Origin: an uncultured Curtobacterium sp.
GTDB lineage: Bacteria > Actinomycetota > Actinomycetes > Actinomycetales > Microbacteriaceae
Assembly: GCA_913774725.1 (NCBI GenBank)
Contig: CAJYIG010000236.1
Coordinates: 1-5,464, forward strand
Direction of reading: 5' to 3'
DNA length: 5,464 bases
A model generated the notes under the pieces. The model ran no database searches and was not told where the DNA came from. It saw only the letters and a list, made by a program, of their open reading frames with translations. A program made the position numbers and the translations under genes. Positions within the stretch are counted from its first letter, which is position 1, and every line of letters starts with the position of its first letter. This document shows positions 1 through 5,446 of the stretch, in pieces.

Positions 1-931
1 CCTCGCGGGCGTCGGCATGCCGGTCACCGACCCGGTGCTCTCGGTCGCCGCCTACCGCCCGGGCAAACGGGCGGTCGTCCGCGTCGACGCCCCGGAGCGC
101 GTGCTCTTCCTGAAGATCGTCCGCCCGCACCGCGTCGCGCCGATCGTCGAGACCCACGAGCAGTTCGTGGCCGCCGGACTGCCGGTCCCGCGGGTGCTGT
201 CGAGCCGGGGCGACGGACTGCTCGTCCTCGAGCGCATCCGGGGCGTGCCCGCGGGCAGCCGGATCACCGAGATCGCCGACGACCCGCGCTTCGTCGCGTC
301 GCTCGCCGCCCTGACCGGTCGCATCGCGACGGTCCCGATGACGCAGCAGGCACGGGCCGACGCGATGGACCACGCGGACTGGCACCGCCGCACGCTCGTG
401 GCCGCGCTGCCGCAGGACGCCGCCGAGGTCGACGAGCTCTACGACGCCATCGGCCGACGGTCCGTCGGGTGGGGCGCCGCCACGAAGCAGGTGGTGCACG
501 GTGACCTGCACCTCGAGCAGGTCTTCGTCGACGAGGACGAGCCGTGGCGCATCTCCGGCCTGCTCGACATCGACACCGCCGGCTGGGGGTTCCCGGTCCG
601 CGACGTCGGTGCGGTCGTCGCCCACCTGGTGGTCACCGGGCTGTGGCACCGGTCGCGCGGCGACGCCGAGCGCGGGGCCGCTGCCGAGCGGCTCGCCGAC
701 GCCGTCGCCCGCGACTGGGTCGCGCGGAACCCCGGTGAGGCCGACCGCATCGGTCCGGCCATCGGTGCGCAGCTCCTCGCCCACGCGGGCGGACAGGCCA
801 CGACCGGCTCGGAGAACGGGATCCGGACCGCCCGGCAGCTGCTGGCGGCGACGCGCGCCGCGCTCGCCGAGCCGACGCCGACCGTGCCCTCGGACGGCGT
901 GCTCCGTCCGCGGTCCGCACCGCAGGTCTGA
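1..931 (+). CDS. Phosphotransferase, aminoglycoside phosphotransferase (APH)/choline kinase fold, 5'-partial
   Basis: C-terminal part of a cytosolic small-molecule kinase of the APH fold; its substrate cannot be told from sequence. The frame is open to the left edge. An ATG at 17 lacks a ribosome binding site and would leave almost nothing before the N-lobe strands (YRPGKRAVVRV), so the true start is probably upstream. Numbering from that ATG: FLKIV with the likely ATP-binding Lys33; a hinge-like segment LLVLERIRGVPAG near 68-80; the catalytic loop VVHGDLHLEQVFVD with Asp163; and the metal-binding segment GLLDIDTAGWG with Asp184. The usual Asn of the HGDxxxxN motif is Gln168. From memory, Gln at this place recurs in a group of actinobacterial APH-like proteins, so I do not call it inactive. 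The C-terminal helices (SENGIRTARQLLAATRAAL) fit the family. It is not evidence of antibiotic resistance. Fold assignment is firm; function is open. Confidence 0.85.
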   Translation, partial: LAGVGMPVTDPVLSVAAYRPGKRAVVRVDAPERVLFLKIVRPHRVAPIVETHEQFVAAGLPVPRVLSSRGDGLLVLERIRGVPAGSRITEIADDPRFVASLAALTGRIATVPMTQQARADAMDHADWHRRTLVAALPQDAAEVDELYDAIGRRSVGWGAATKQVVHGDLHLEQVFVDEDEPWRISGLLDIDTAGWGFPVRDVGAVVAHLVVTGLWHRSRGDAERGAAAERLADAVARDWVARNPGEADRIGPAIGAQLLAHAGGQATTGSENGIRTARQLLAATRAALAEPTPTVPSDGVLRPRSAPQV

Positions 932-948
932 CCCGGCCGTCCGCCGGG
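932..948 (+). terminator. Hairpin directly after the kinase stop codon, possible terminator
   Basis: Perfect 6-bp stem CCCGGC (932-937) with GCCGGG (943-948) and a 5-base loop, beginning at the first base after the TGA. No T-tract follows. GC-rich actinobacteria often have terminator-like hairpins without a U-run, so it may help end the kinase transcript, but hairpins of this size also arise by chance at this GC content. Confidence 0.35.
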
Positions 949-973
949 CGCGGACGAGCGGGTGGAGGGGAGC

Positions 974-1028
974 CGCGCCTCCCGGCCGACGTCCGTCCCG
1001 GCCATCCGCCGACCGGACGGGAGGCACG
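974..1028. repeat. 55-base imperfect palindrome, possible terminator or dispersed palindromic repeat
   Basis: The outer arm 974-983 pairs with 1019-1028 (9 of 10 positions, core GCCTCCC with GGGAGGC). Bases 984-990 bulge on the left, and a second stem GTCCG (991-995) with CGGAC (1014-1018) stacks directly on the first. A smaller alternative hairpin, 968-983 (GGGAG with CTCCC), competes with the outer arm. The element lies between the kinase and the promoter-like box of the helicase leader. It could be a second terminator for the kinase or a copy of a genome-wide intergenic palindrome; one window cannot decide. Nothing else is seen in 949-1070. Confidence 0.4.
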
Positions 1029-1073
1029 ACGCGCGCGGGTCCCGTCGAGTCGCCTCCGTCGGGGGTGCGGGAG

Positions 1074-1079
1074 TAAACT
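1074..1079 (+). promoter_or_regulatory. -10-like box TAAACT for the helicase leader
   Basis: TAAACT fits the actinobacterial TAnnnT -10 pattern and is one of the few AT-rich stretches in the gap. No convincing -35 is found 16-19 bases upstream; the best, TCGCCT at 1050-1055, matches TTGACA at three positions. If used, transcription would start near 1086, just before the run of hairpins. Confidence 0.45.
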
Positions 1080-1085
1080 GTGCGC

Positions 1086-1406
1086 AGCACGCACCGTGTC
1101 GTCGCGTGCCGCGTCGTTTCCGGACGCGGCTGTCGGTCACCGAACCGACGTGGGGACCGGATCCGTGGGCGTCCGACGGGCACCACGTGCGTGCGACGGC
1201 GCCGGGTCCCGGCGCGGATCGTCGTGCCGAGCACCCGAGTGTGCCGGCCGCACGGGCCGCGGGAGTCCACCGGACGTCCCTCGACGGGACCGGCGCACGA
1301 GCGGGCCAGGGTGGCCCGTGGACCGGGGTCGCGCCAGACGCCGGTCGAGGACTTCCCGCCACGACGGCGGCTCGCCCGTGCGGAACGGGCGCAAGAAGGA
1401 GGAGCG
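1086..1406 (+). promoter_or_regulatory. Long hairpin-rich 5' leader of the helicase gene, candidate structured RNA
   Basis: About 320 bases with no convincing gene. The in-frame translation is Arg/Pro/Gly-rich and matches no domain I know. Stems read directly from the sequence, in order: 1087-1109 (6 bp; overlaps and so competes with the next); 1108-1130 (8 bp perfect, 7-base loop); 1132-1149 (6 bp); 1191-1227 (7-bp inner stem at 1199-1215 plus a 7-bp outer stem with two G-U pairs); 1245-1259 (5 bp); 1276-1290 (5 bp); 1301-1319 (7 bp plus a G-U); 1321-1346 (6 bp plus 3 inner bp); 1356-1370 (5 bp); 1373-1391 (7 bp perfect, 5-base loop). The last one ends two bases before the ribosome binding site and leaves it free. 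No match to tmRNA, RNase P RNA, SRP RNA or a riboswitch that I recognise. High GC makes chance hairpins common, so function is inferred. Confidence 0.45.
1394..1402 (+). promoter_or_regulatory. Strong ribosome binding site that fixes the helicase start at TTG 1407
   Basis: AGAAGGAGG is nearly a full complement of the 16S rRNA 3' end and lies 4 bases before TTG at 1407. No earlier in-frame start codon has a comparable site, which is why the roughly 109 codons open upstream (to GTG 1080) are treated as untranslated. Confidence 0.8.
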
Positions 1407-3533
1407 TTGGCTCGATCAGGCACCCGGCGAGCAGCCGGCGGGACGCGGACCGCGTCGCGCCGCACCCGTCCGCTGGACAACGACGGCGTCATCCCGGTGC
1501 TCGCCCGCGCGGTGCGCGAGGTCGAGGCGGCGGCGCAGCGCGGACCACTCAAGGCCTCCAACCGGTCGAAGTTCCAGGCGGTGGCCCTGCTGATGCGCGA
1601 GGAGCGTGCGCGGGTCAAGGCCGACCCGGAGCTCACCGACGCGCAGCGGGCCGAGCAGCTGAAGCGTCTCGACGGCGTCGCCACCATCCTGGCGAAGACC
1701 GCGGCGCGGGACACCAGCGTGATCCAGCTGCTCACCGAGGAGGCCTCGGTGAGCGAGGCGACGCGGACGGTCAAGCGCGACATGATGATCGCCGGCGGCA
1801 TGGAGCTGCAGCCCGAGGAGCTCGTCATCGCGGCGGAGCCCTCGCCGGTGGTCGAGTCACCCGTGCGCGCGGTCGTCCCGCAGGCGGTCGTGCAGCGGCA
1901 GCTCGCGAACCCGTTCCTGCCGCCGGACTTCGCCCTCGCCGACCAGCCCGTCGCGCACCCGCGCCGTCTGGCGAACTGGGAGCTCTTCGGTCCGCTGTTC
2001 AAGTCGTTCGAGTACGGCGCGGGCGGGGGAGCGGCGTCGATGCCGCTGCCCGATCCGACGTCGCTGCACTCGCGGTCCGGCACCACGCTGATGAAGCACC
2101 AGGCGGAGCTCGTCGCCGCCGCGTCGCACGGGCACCGCACCTTCCTGCTCGCCGACGAGCCCGGCCTGGGCAAGACCGCGCAGTCGCTGCTCGCCGCCGA
2201 CGCCGCGAACGCCTTCCCGCTGCTGGTCGTCGTGCCGAACGTCGTCAAGACGAACTGGGCGCGCGAGGCCGAGCGCTGGGTGCCGAACCGGACCGCCACC
2301 GTCATCCACGGCGACGGGGACGACCTGGACGGCTTCGCCGACATCGTCATCGTGAACTACGAGATCCTCGACCGGCACGCCGGGTGGCTCGGGTCCTTCG
2401 GGTTCAAGGGCATGGTCGTCGACGAGGCGCACTTCATCAAGAACAAGGAGTCGCAGCGCTCCCGGTTCGTGCTGCAGCTCGCCGAGCAGATCCGCTCGAG
2501 GGTGTCCTCGCCGCTGTTCATGGCGCTGACCGGTACCCCGCTGATCAACTCGGTCGAGGACTTCCGCACCATCTGGGAGTTCCTCGGCTGGATCGACGAC
2601 AAGAAGCCTCGCGCGAAGCTCATGAACGAGCTCGAGGACATCGGGCTCACCCCCGCCGACCCCGGCTTCTTCGTCGAGGCGCGCAAGGCCGTCATCGACC
2701 AGGGCATCGTGCGACGCCGCAAGGTCGACGTCGCCGCGGACATCCCCGCCCGACGCATCGCCGACATCCCGGTCGAGCTCGACGGGGAAGAGGGCCGCTC
2801 CATCCGCGACGCCGAGCGCGAGCTCACCGCGAAGCTCGTGCGGCGGTACCACCAGGCACTCGACGCCCGCACCGGGCAGGACCCGGTCGTCGGCATCGAC
2901 CACAGGCTCGTCCGCCAGGTCGCGCGGTGGGAGCTCGAGGACCAGGACGCCTCGTCGACCGGCGAGAACGTGTTCTCGATGGTGCGGCGCATCGGTCGAG
3001 CCAAGGCACAGCTGGCAGCGGACTACGCGGCGCAGCTCGCCTCCAACGTCGGCAAGGTCGTGTTCTTCGCGAAGCACCTCGACGTGATGGACCAGGCGGA
3101 GGAGGTCTTCGCCCGTCGGCACCTGAAGACCGCGACCGTCCGCGGCGACCAGACGCCCGCGCAGCGCACCGCCGAGATCGACGCGTTCGTGAACGACCCC
3201 GACGTGGCCGTGATCGTCTGCTCGCTCACCGCTGCGGGCGTCGGCCTGAACCTGCAGGTGGCCTCGAACGTCGTGCTCGCCGAGCTGTCGTGGACCTCGG
3301 CCGAGCAGACGCAGGCGATCGACCGCGTGCACCGGATCGGGCAGGAAGAACCCGTCACCGCGTGGCGCATCATCGCCGCGCAGACGATCGACACCAAGAT
3401 CGCCGAGCTCATCGACTCGAAGGCGTCCCTGGCCGCCCGCGCGCTCGACGGCTCCGACGAGGAGATCGACGACTCCGGCGACATCCAGCTCGACGCGATG
3501 GTGGCGCTGCTGACGGAGGCGCTCGGGGGCTGA
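1407..3533 (+). CDS. SNF2-family DEAD/DEAH-box helicase (superfamily 2 ATPase)
   Basis: A 708-aa ATP-dependent DNA translocase/helicase, expected to act in the cytosol on DNA repair, replication or DNA-protein remodelling. Motifs: Gln232 in LMKHQAELV (Q-like motif); Walker A DEPGLGKT with Lys256 (the usual DEMGLGKT Met is Pro252); motif Ia region VVVPNVVKTNWARE (274-287); VIVNYEIL (314-321); Walker B DEAH at 339-342; motif III LTGTPL (374-379), followed by INS; VVFFAKHLD from 551; motif V AAGVGLNL (609-616); motif VI QAIDRVHRIGQ (636-646) with the arginine finger candidates Arg640 and Arg643. All core motifs are intact. Residues 1-225 carry no zinc finger or other domain I know: a basic start, a helical stretch (about 25-130), then a Pro/Val-rich linker. 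The C-terminus is acidic. Start TTG is chosen by its ribosome binding site. It follows a long structured leader and meets the mycoredoxin gene tail to tail. The precise SNF2 subfamily is not assigned. Confidence 0.9.
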   Translation: MARSGTRRAAGGTRTASRRTRPLDNDGVIPVLARAVREVEAAAQRGPLKASNRSKFQAVALLMREERARVKADPELTDAQRAEQLKRLDGVATILAKTAARDTSVIQLLTEEASVSEATRTVKRDMMIAGGMELQPEELVIAAEPSPVVESPVRAVVPQAVVQRQLANPFLPPDFALADQPVAHPRRLANWELFGPLFKSFEYGAGGGAASMPLPDPTSLHSRSGTTLMKHQAELVAAASHGHRTFLLADEPGLGKTAQSLLAADAANAFPLLVVVPNVVKTNWAREAERWVPNRTATVIHGDGDDLDGFADIVIVNYEILDRHAGWLGSFGFKGMVVDEAHFIKNKESQRSRFVLQLAEQIRSRVSSPLFMALTGTPLINSVEDFRTIWEFLGWIDDKKPRAKLMNELEDIGLTPADPGFFVEARKAVIDQGIVRRRKVDVAADIPARRIADIPVELDGEEGRSIRDAERELTAKLVRRYHQALDARTGQDPVVGIDHRLVRQVARWELEDQDASSTGENVFSMVRRIGRAKAQLAADYAAQLASNVGKVVFFAKHLDVMDQAEEVFARRHLKTATVRGDQTPAQRTAEIDAFVNDPDVAVIVCSLTAAGVGLNLQVASNVVLAELSWTSAEQTQAIDRVHRIGQEEPVTAWRIIAAQTIDTKIAELIDSKASLAARALDGSDEEIDDSGDIQLDAMVALLTEALGG

Positions 3534-3538
3534 GCGCC
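3518..3538. terminator. Perfect hairpin over the helicase stop codon, possible bidirectional terminator
   Basis: GGCGCTC (3518-3524) pairs perfectly with GAGCGCC (3532-3538) across a 7-base loop. It includes the last helicase codons and the TGA at 3531-3533, and lies 11 bases past the mycoredoxin stop on the other strand. Being symmetric and between convergent genes, it could end transcription in both directions. No T-run follows on either strand, so this is structure and position only. Confidence 0.4.
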
Positions 3539-3549
3539 GTGCGCGGGCG

Positions 3550-3822
3550 TCAGATGCGCGACTGCACCTCGGCCAGGGACGGGTTCGTCGCGGTGCTGCC
3601 GTCCGGGAACACGAGGGTCGGCACGGTCTGGTTGCCGCCGTTGACCTCGGCGACGAGCTCGGCCGTGCCCGGGGTCTGCTCGATGTCGACCTCGCGGAAG
3701 GGCACGCCGGCCTTCGTCATCTGGTTCTTCAGCCGGGCGCAGTAACCGCACCAGGTCGTCGTGAACATCGTGACGCCGCCGGCCTCGGGCACGAACGCGT
3801 CGCGGGTGACTGTCTCGCTCAT
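3550..3822 (-). CDS. mrx1: Mycoredoxin (glutaredoxin-like protein)
   Basis: A 90-aa cytosolic thiol oxidoreductase of the thioredoxin fold. Mycoredoxin-1 reduces mixed disulfides between proteins and mycothiol in actinobacteria. The active site is TTWCGYCARLK with Cys25 and Cys28, the only cysteines; Thr66-Val67-Pro68 supplies the cis-proline; VNGGNQTVPT and the C-terminal DGSTATNPS closely resemble the Mycobacterium tuberculosis Mrx1 sequence as I remember it. Length fits the family (about 80-90 aa), with a short N-terminal extension before the first strand. The ATG at 3822 is chosen because a -10-like box sits 7 bases upstream, there is no ribosome binding site, and a longer reading would run through the divergent promoter into the next gene. 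Its stop lies 16 bases from the helicase stop. In M. tuberculosis mrx1 neighbours the helicase gene uvrD2; here the helicase is SNF2-type. Confidence 0.92.
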   Translation of the reverse strand: MSETVTRDAFVPEAGGVTMFTTTWCGYCARLKNQMTKAGVPFREVDIEQTPGTAELVAEVNGGNQTVPTLVFPDGSTATNPSLAEVQSRI

Positions 3823-3829
3823 GGGCACC

Positions 3830-3835
3830 AGGCTA
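3830..3835 (-). promoter_or_regulatory. -10-like box TAGCCT for the mycoredoxin gene, leaderless start predicted
   Basis: On the minus strand TAGCCT is followed by exactly 7 bases and then the ATG. That places the expected transcription start at or within a base or two of the start codon, the usual leaderless arrangement in actinobacteria. No Shine-Dalgarno sequence is present, which agrees. A -35 box is not clear. Confidence 0.55.
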
Positions 3836-3843
3836 ACCCCGTC

Positions 3844-3856
3844 GGTTCGGGGAACC
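3844..3856. promoter_or_regulatory. Inverted repeat GGTTC-N3-GAACC between divergent promoters, possible operator
   Basis: A perfect 5-base inverted repeat with a 3-base centre (GGG). A GGGG-AA-CCCC symmetry overlaps it at 3849-3858. It lies 8 bases behind the mycoredoxin -10 box and 14 bases behind the CYTH-CHAD -10 box, so a bound protein would cover both -35 zones. The arms are short and no regulator is encoded nearby, so operator function is inference. Confidence 0.3.
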
Positions 3857-3870
3857 CCGGTGACCCCTGG

Positions 3871-3876
3871 TAGACA
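3871..3876 (+). promoter_or_regulatory. -10-like box TAGACA for the CYTH-CHAD gene, leaderless start predicted
   Basis: TAGACA, preceded by TGG, is followed by 7 bases and then GTG at 3884, the same spacing as on the opposite strand. AGGAG (3876-3880) leaves only 3 bases to the GTG, short for a ribosome binding site and overlapping the box by one base, so I favour a leaderless message. The last base departs from TAnnnT. No clear -35. Confidence 0.5.
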
Positions 3877-3883
3877 GGAGCGC

Positions 3884-5416
3884 GTGACGGACACCCACCT
3901 CGAGATCGAGCGTACGTACGACATGCCCGAGGGCGACGCCCTGCCGGACCTCATCGGGGTCGGCAGCATCGCCCGGGCGGAGCACCAGGAGCAGTTCGAG
4001 CTCGACGCCACCTACTGGGACACCGAGCGGTACGACCTCGTCGCGTCGCGGGTGACCGTCCGACGGCGCACGGGCGGGCCGGACGCCGGGTGGCACATCA
4101 AGCGAGCCGCCTCGGACACCGTCCGGCACGAGCAGCACTTCCCCCTGACCGACGACGCCGACACCGTGCCCGACGAGGTCCTCGGCGCGCTCTTCACCGA
4201 GCGCCGGGGCCGCGGCCTGCGCCCGGTCGTCCGCATCACCACCACGCGGGCGGTCACCCGGCTGCTCGACGAGGACGACGACCAGGTCGCCGAACTCGCC
4301 GACGACCGCGTGGTCGCCCAGCGGCTCGACGACCAGGCGCCCGCGACCCCGCGCACCTGGCGCGAGGTCGAGGTCGAGACGGTCGAAGGTGTCGACGAGC
4401 AGGTGGCGCACGAGCTCTTCGCCGCGCTCGACGGTCGGTTCGCCGACATCGGCGCCCACCCCGCGGCGGTCACCTCGAAGCTCGCCCGGGGACTCGAGGG
4501 CGCCCCCGCCGCGCGGCTCCGGACGGCCGAGAAGCCCGAGAAGCACACCGCGGCACGCGCGCTGACGAAGCGCCTGCGCAAGCTCCGGGCCGCGCTCCTG
4601 GCGGCGGACGCCGAGCTGCGGACCGGCGGCGACGTCGACCTCCGGGCCACCGCGCGGACCGCCCTCGACGTCGCAGCGGTGCTGGGCTCCTACCGTCCGG
4701 CCTTCCCCGCCACACCGGCAGCCGACCGCGCCGCCGAGGCCGCGGACGCCCTGGCCGCCGTCACGGCACGTGCCGCACTGGCCGACTACCTGGTGGAACG
4801 GCTGCCGTACGCGTCGACGCCGGCGCAGGACCTGCTCGTCGACGCCATGACCCGCGAGCGTGTCCTCGCCGCGACCCGCGAGCGCCGCGCCGTCGCGGTC
4901 GGCGAGGTCACGGCGTTCCTGCACTCCGAGCCGTACCTCGAGCTCCTCGACGCCCTCGACGACGCCGTCGAACGGCCGGCTCCGACGGCGTGGGTGCTGC
5001 GCTCCCCGAAGCACGTGGCGCAGGACGTCTCGGCCGTCGAGAAGCCGCGCGTCCGCGAGCTCGTCCGCAACGCCGTCGGGGACGACGACGAGAGCGTCGG
5101 GCTCGTCGACCGCGAGGCCGCCGACCGCGCCGCGACCGAGGAGGCCTGGCGTGCGTCGACCCGTGCCCGTGCCGCGATGGACGTGCTGGGCGACGACGCC
5201 TTCCCGCACGCGTTGTGGAAGCGCATCGGCGACGCCGCGGACGTGCTCACCGAGCGGGTGCGCTCCCTGCACGCCCTCGACGTGCTGCGGGTGCACTCCG
5301 GCATCGCCGAACGAGGTGGCGAGGGGACGTTCGGGTACGGCGTGCTCGCGGGGGACCGGGTGCGACTCGCCGAGGACTCGTACGACCAGGCGGTACACGC
5401 GCTCAACCGCGTGTGA
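3884..5416 (+). CDS. CYTH-CHAD domain protein with degenerate signature residues
   Basis: A 510-aa cytosolic protein. CYTH domains form a tunnel that binds triphosphates or polyphosphate with metal ions; CHAD domains are helical bundles that bind polyphosphate through conserved His, Arg and Lys. CYTH spans about residues 5-203: EIERTY (7-12), in which the Lys of ExExK is Thr11; YWDTERYDLVASRVTVRRRTGG (the Asp46-Gly65 stretch); GWHIKR with Lys73; RHEQHFPL with Glu83; Arg117 and Arg122; WREVEVE (159-165); SKLARGL (198-204). A CHAD-like region spans about 220-510, recognised by FLHSEPYLELLDALDDAV (345-362) and a C-terminal FGYGVLAGDR (483-492), but its usual His-containing helices are altered. 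The GTG start follows the promoter spacing; codons open upstream to 3761 overlap the mycoredoxin gene. It is transcribed divergently from the mycoredoxin. Domain identity is firm for CYTH, fair for CHAD; activity and substrate are unknown. Confidence 0.85.
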   Translation: MTDTHLEIERTYDMPEGDALPDLIGVGSIARAEHQEQFELDATYWDTERYDLVASRVTVRRRTGGPDAGWHIKRAASDTVRHEQHFPLTDDADTVPDEVLGALFTERRGRGLRPVVRITTTRAVTRLLDEDDDQVAELADDRVVAQRLDDQAPATPRTWREVEVETVEGVDEQVAHELFAALDGRFADIGAHPAAVTSKLARGLEGAPAARLRTAEKPEKHTAARALTKRLRKLRAALLAADAELRTGGDVDLRATARTALDVAAVLGSYRPAFPATPAADRAAEAADALAAVTARAALADYLVERLPYASTPAQDLLVDAMTRERVLAATRERRAVAVGEVTAFLHSEPYLELLDALDDAVERPAPTAWVLRSPKHVAQDVSAVEKPRVRELVRNAVGDDDESVGLVDREAADRAATEEAWRASTRARAAMDVLGDDAFPHALWKRIGDAADVLTERVRSLHALDVLRVHSGIAERGGEGTFGYGVLAGDRVRLAEDSYDQAVHALNRV

Positions 5417-5425
5417 GCCCCGCGG

Positions 5426-5446
5426 GCGCGTGGCCCAGCTGCGCGC
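5426..5446 (+). terminator. Weak hairpin after the CYTH-CHAD gene
   Basis: GCGCG (5426-5430) can pair with CGCGC (5442-5446), plus one T-G pair, over a loop of 9 bases; it begins 10 bases after the stop codon. There is no T-run. CCGCGGG occurs twice (5420-5426 and 5454-5460). Nothing else is supported in the last 48 bases. Confidence 0.25.

Noticed and set aside
1..931. Antibiotic-resistance kinase
   Set aside because: The fold is shared by many metabolic kinases, the loop differs from classic resistance enzymes, and the setting is housekeeping-like.
439..1362. 307-codon minus-strand open frame across the kinase end and the gap
   Set aside because: Pro/Ser/Arg-rich shadow with no motif, spanning the intergenic palindrome.
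1080..1406. N-terminal extension of the helicase from GTG 1080
   Set aside because: It is in frame and open, but the peptide is Arg/Gly/Pro-rich without domain-like character, GTG 1080 overlaps the end of the -10-like box and has no ribosome binding site, while TTG 1407 has a near-perfect one.
932..1406. tRNA, tmRNA, RNase P RNA, SRP RNA, CRISPR or transposon remnant in the long gap
   Set aside because: No cloverleaf, no signature bases of these RNAs, no regularly spaced repeats and no transposase fragment found.
1857..3332. 491-codon open frame antisense to the helicase
   Set aside because: Low-complexity Val/Asp/Leu/Arg mirror of the coding strand; all helicase motifs are on the plus strand.
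962..3745. Very long plus-strand open frame (927 codons) in another frame over the helicase
   Set aside because: Arg/Ala/Gly-rich translation with no motifs; a shadow of the helicase caused by scarce stop codons at this GC content.
3761..3883. CYTH-CHAD start at ATG 3761
   Set aside because: It would overlap the mycoredoxin coding region and both promoter boxes; the CYTH motif begins only 7 residues after GTG 3884, as is usual in this family.
3823..4011. Longer mycoredoxin reading from upstream minus-strand start codons
   Set aside because: The extra residues are Ser/Arg/Pro-rich and lie inside the CYTH coding sequence; ATG 3822 gives the normal family length.
3833..5398. 521-codon open frame antisense to the CYTH-CHAD gene
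   Set aside because: No recognisable motif, composition is the reverse-complement image of the plus-strand gene, and it would cover the divergent promoter region.
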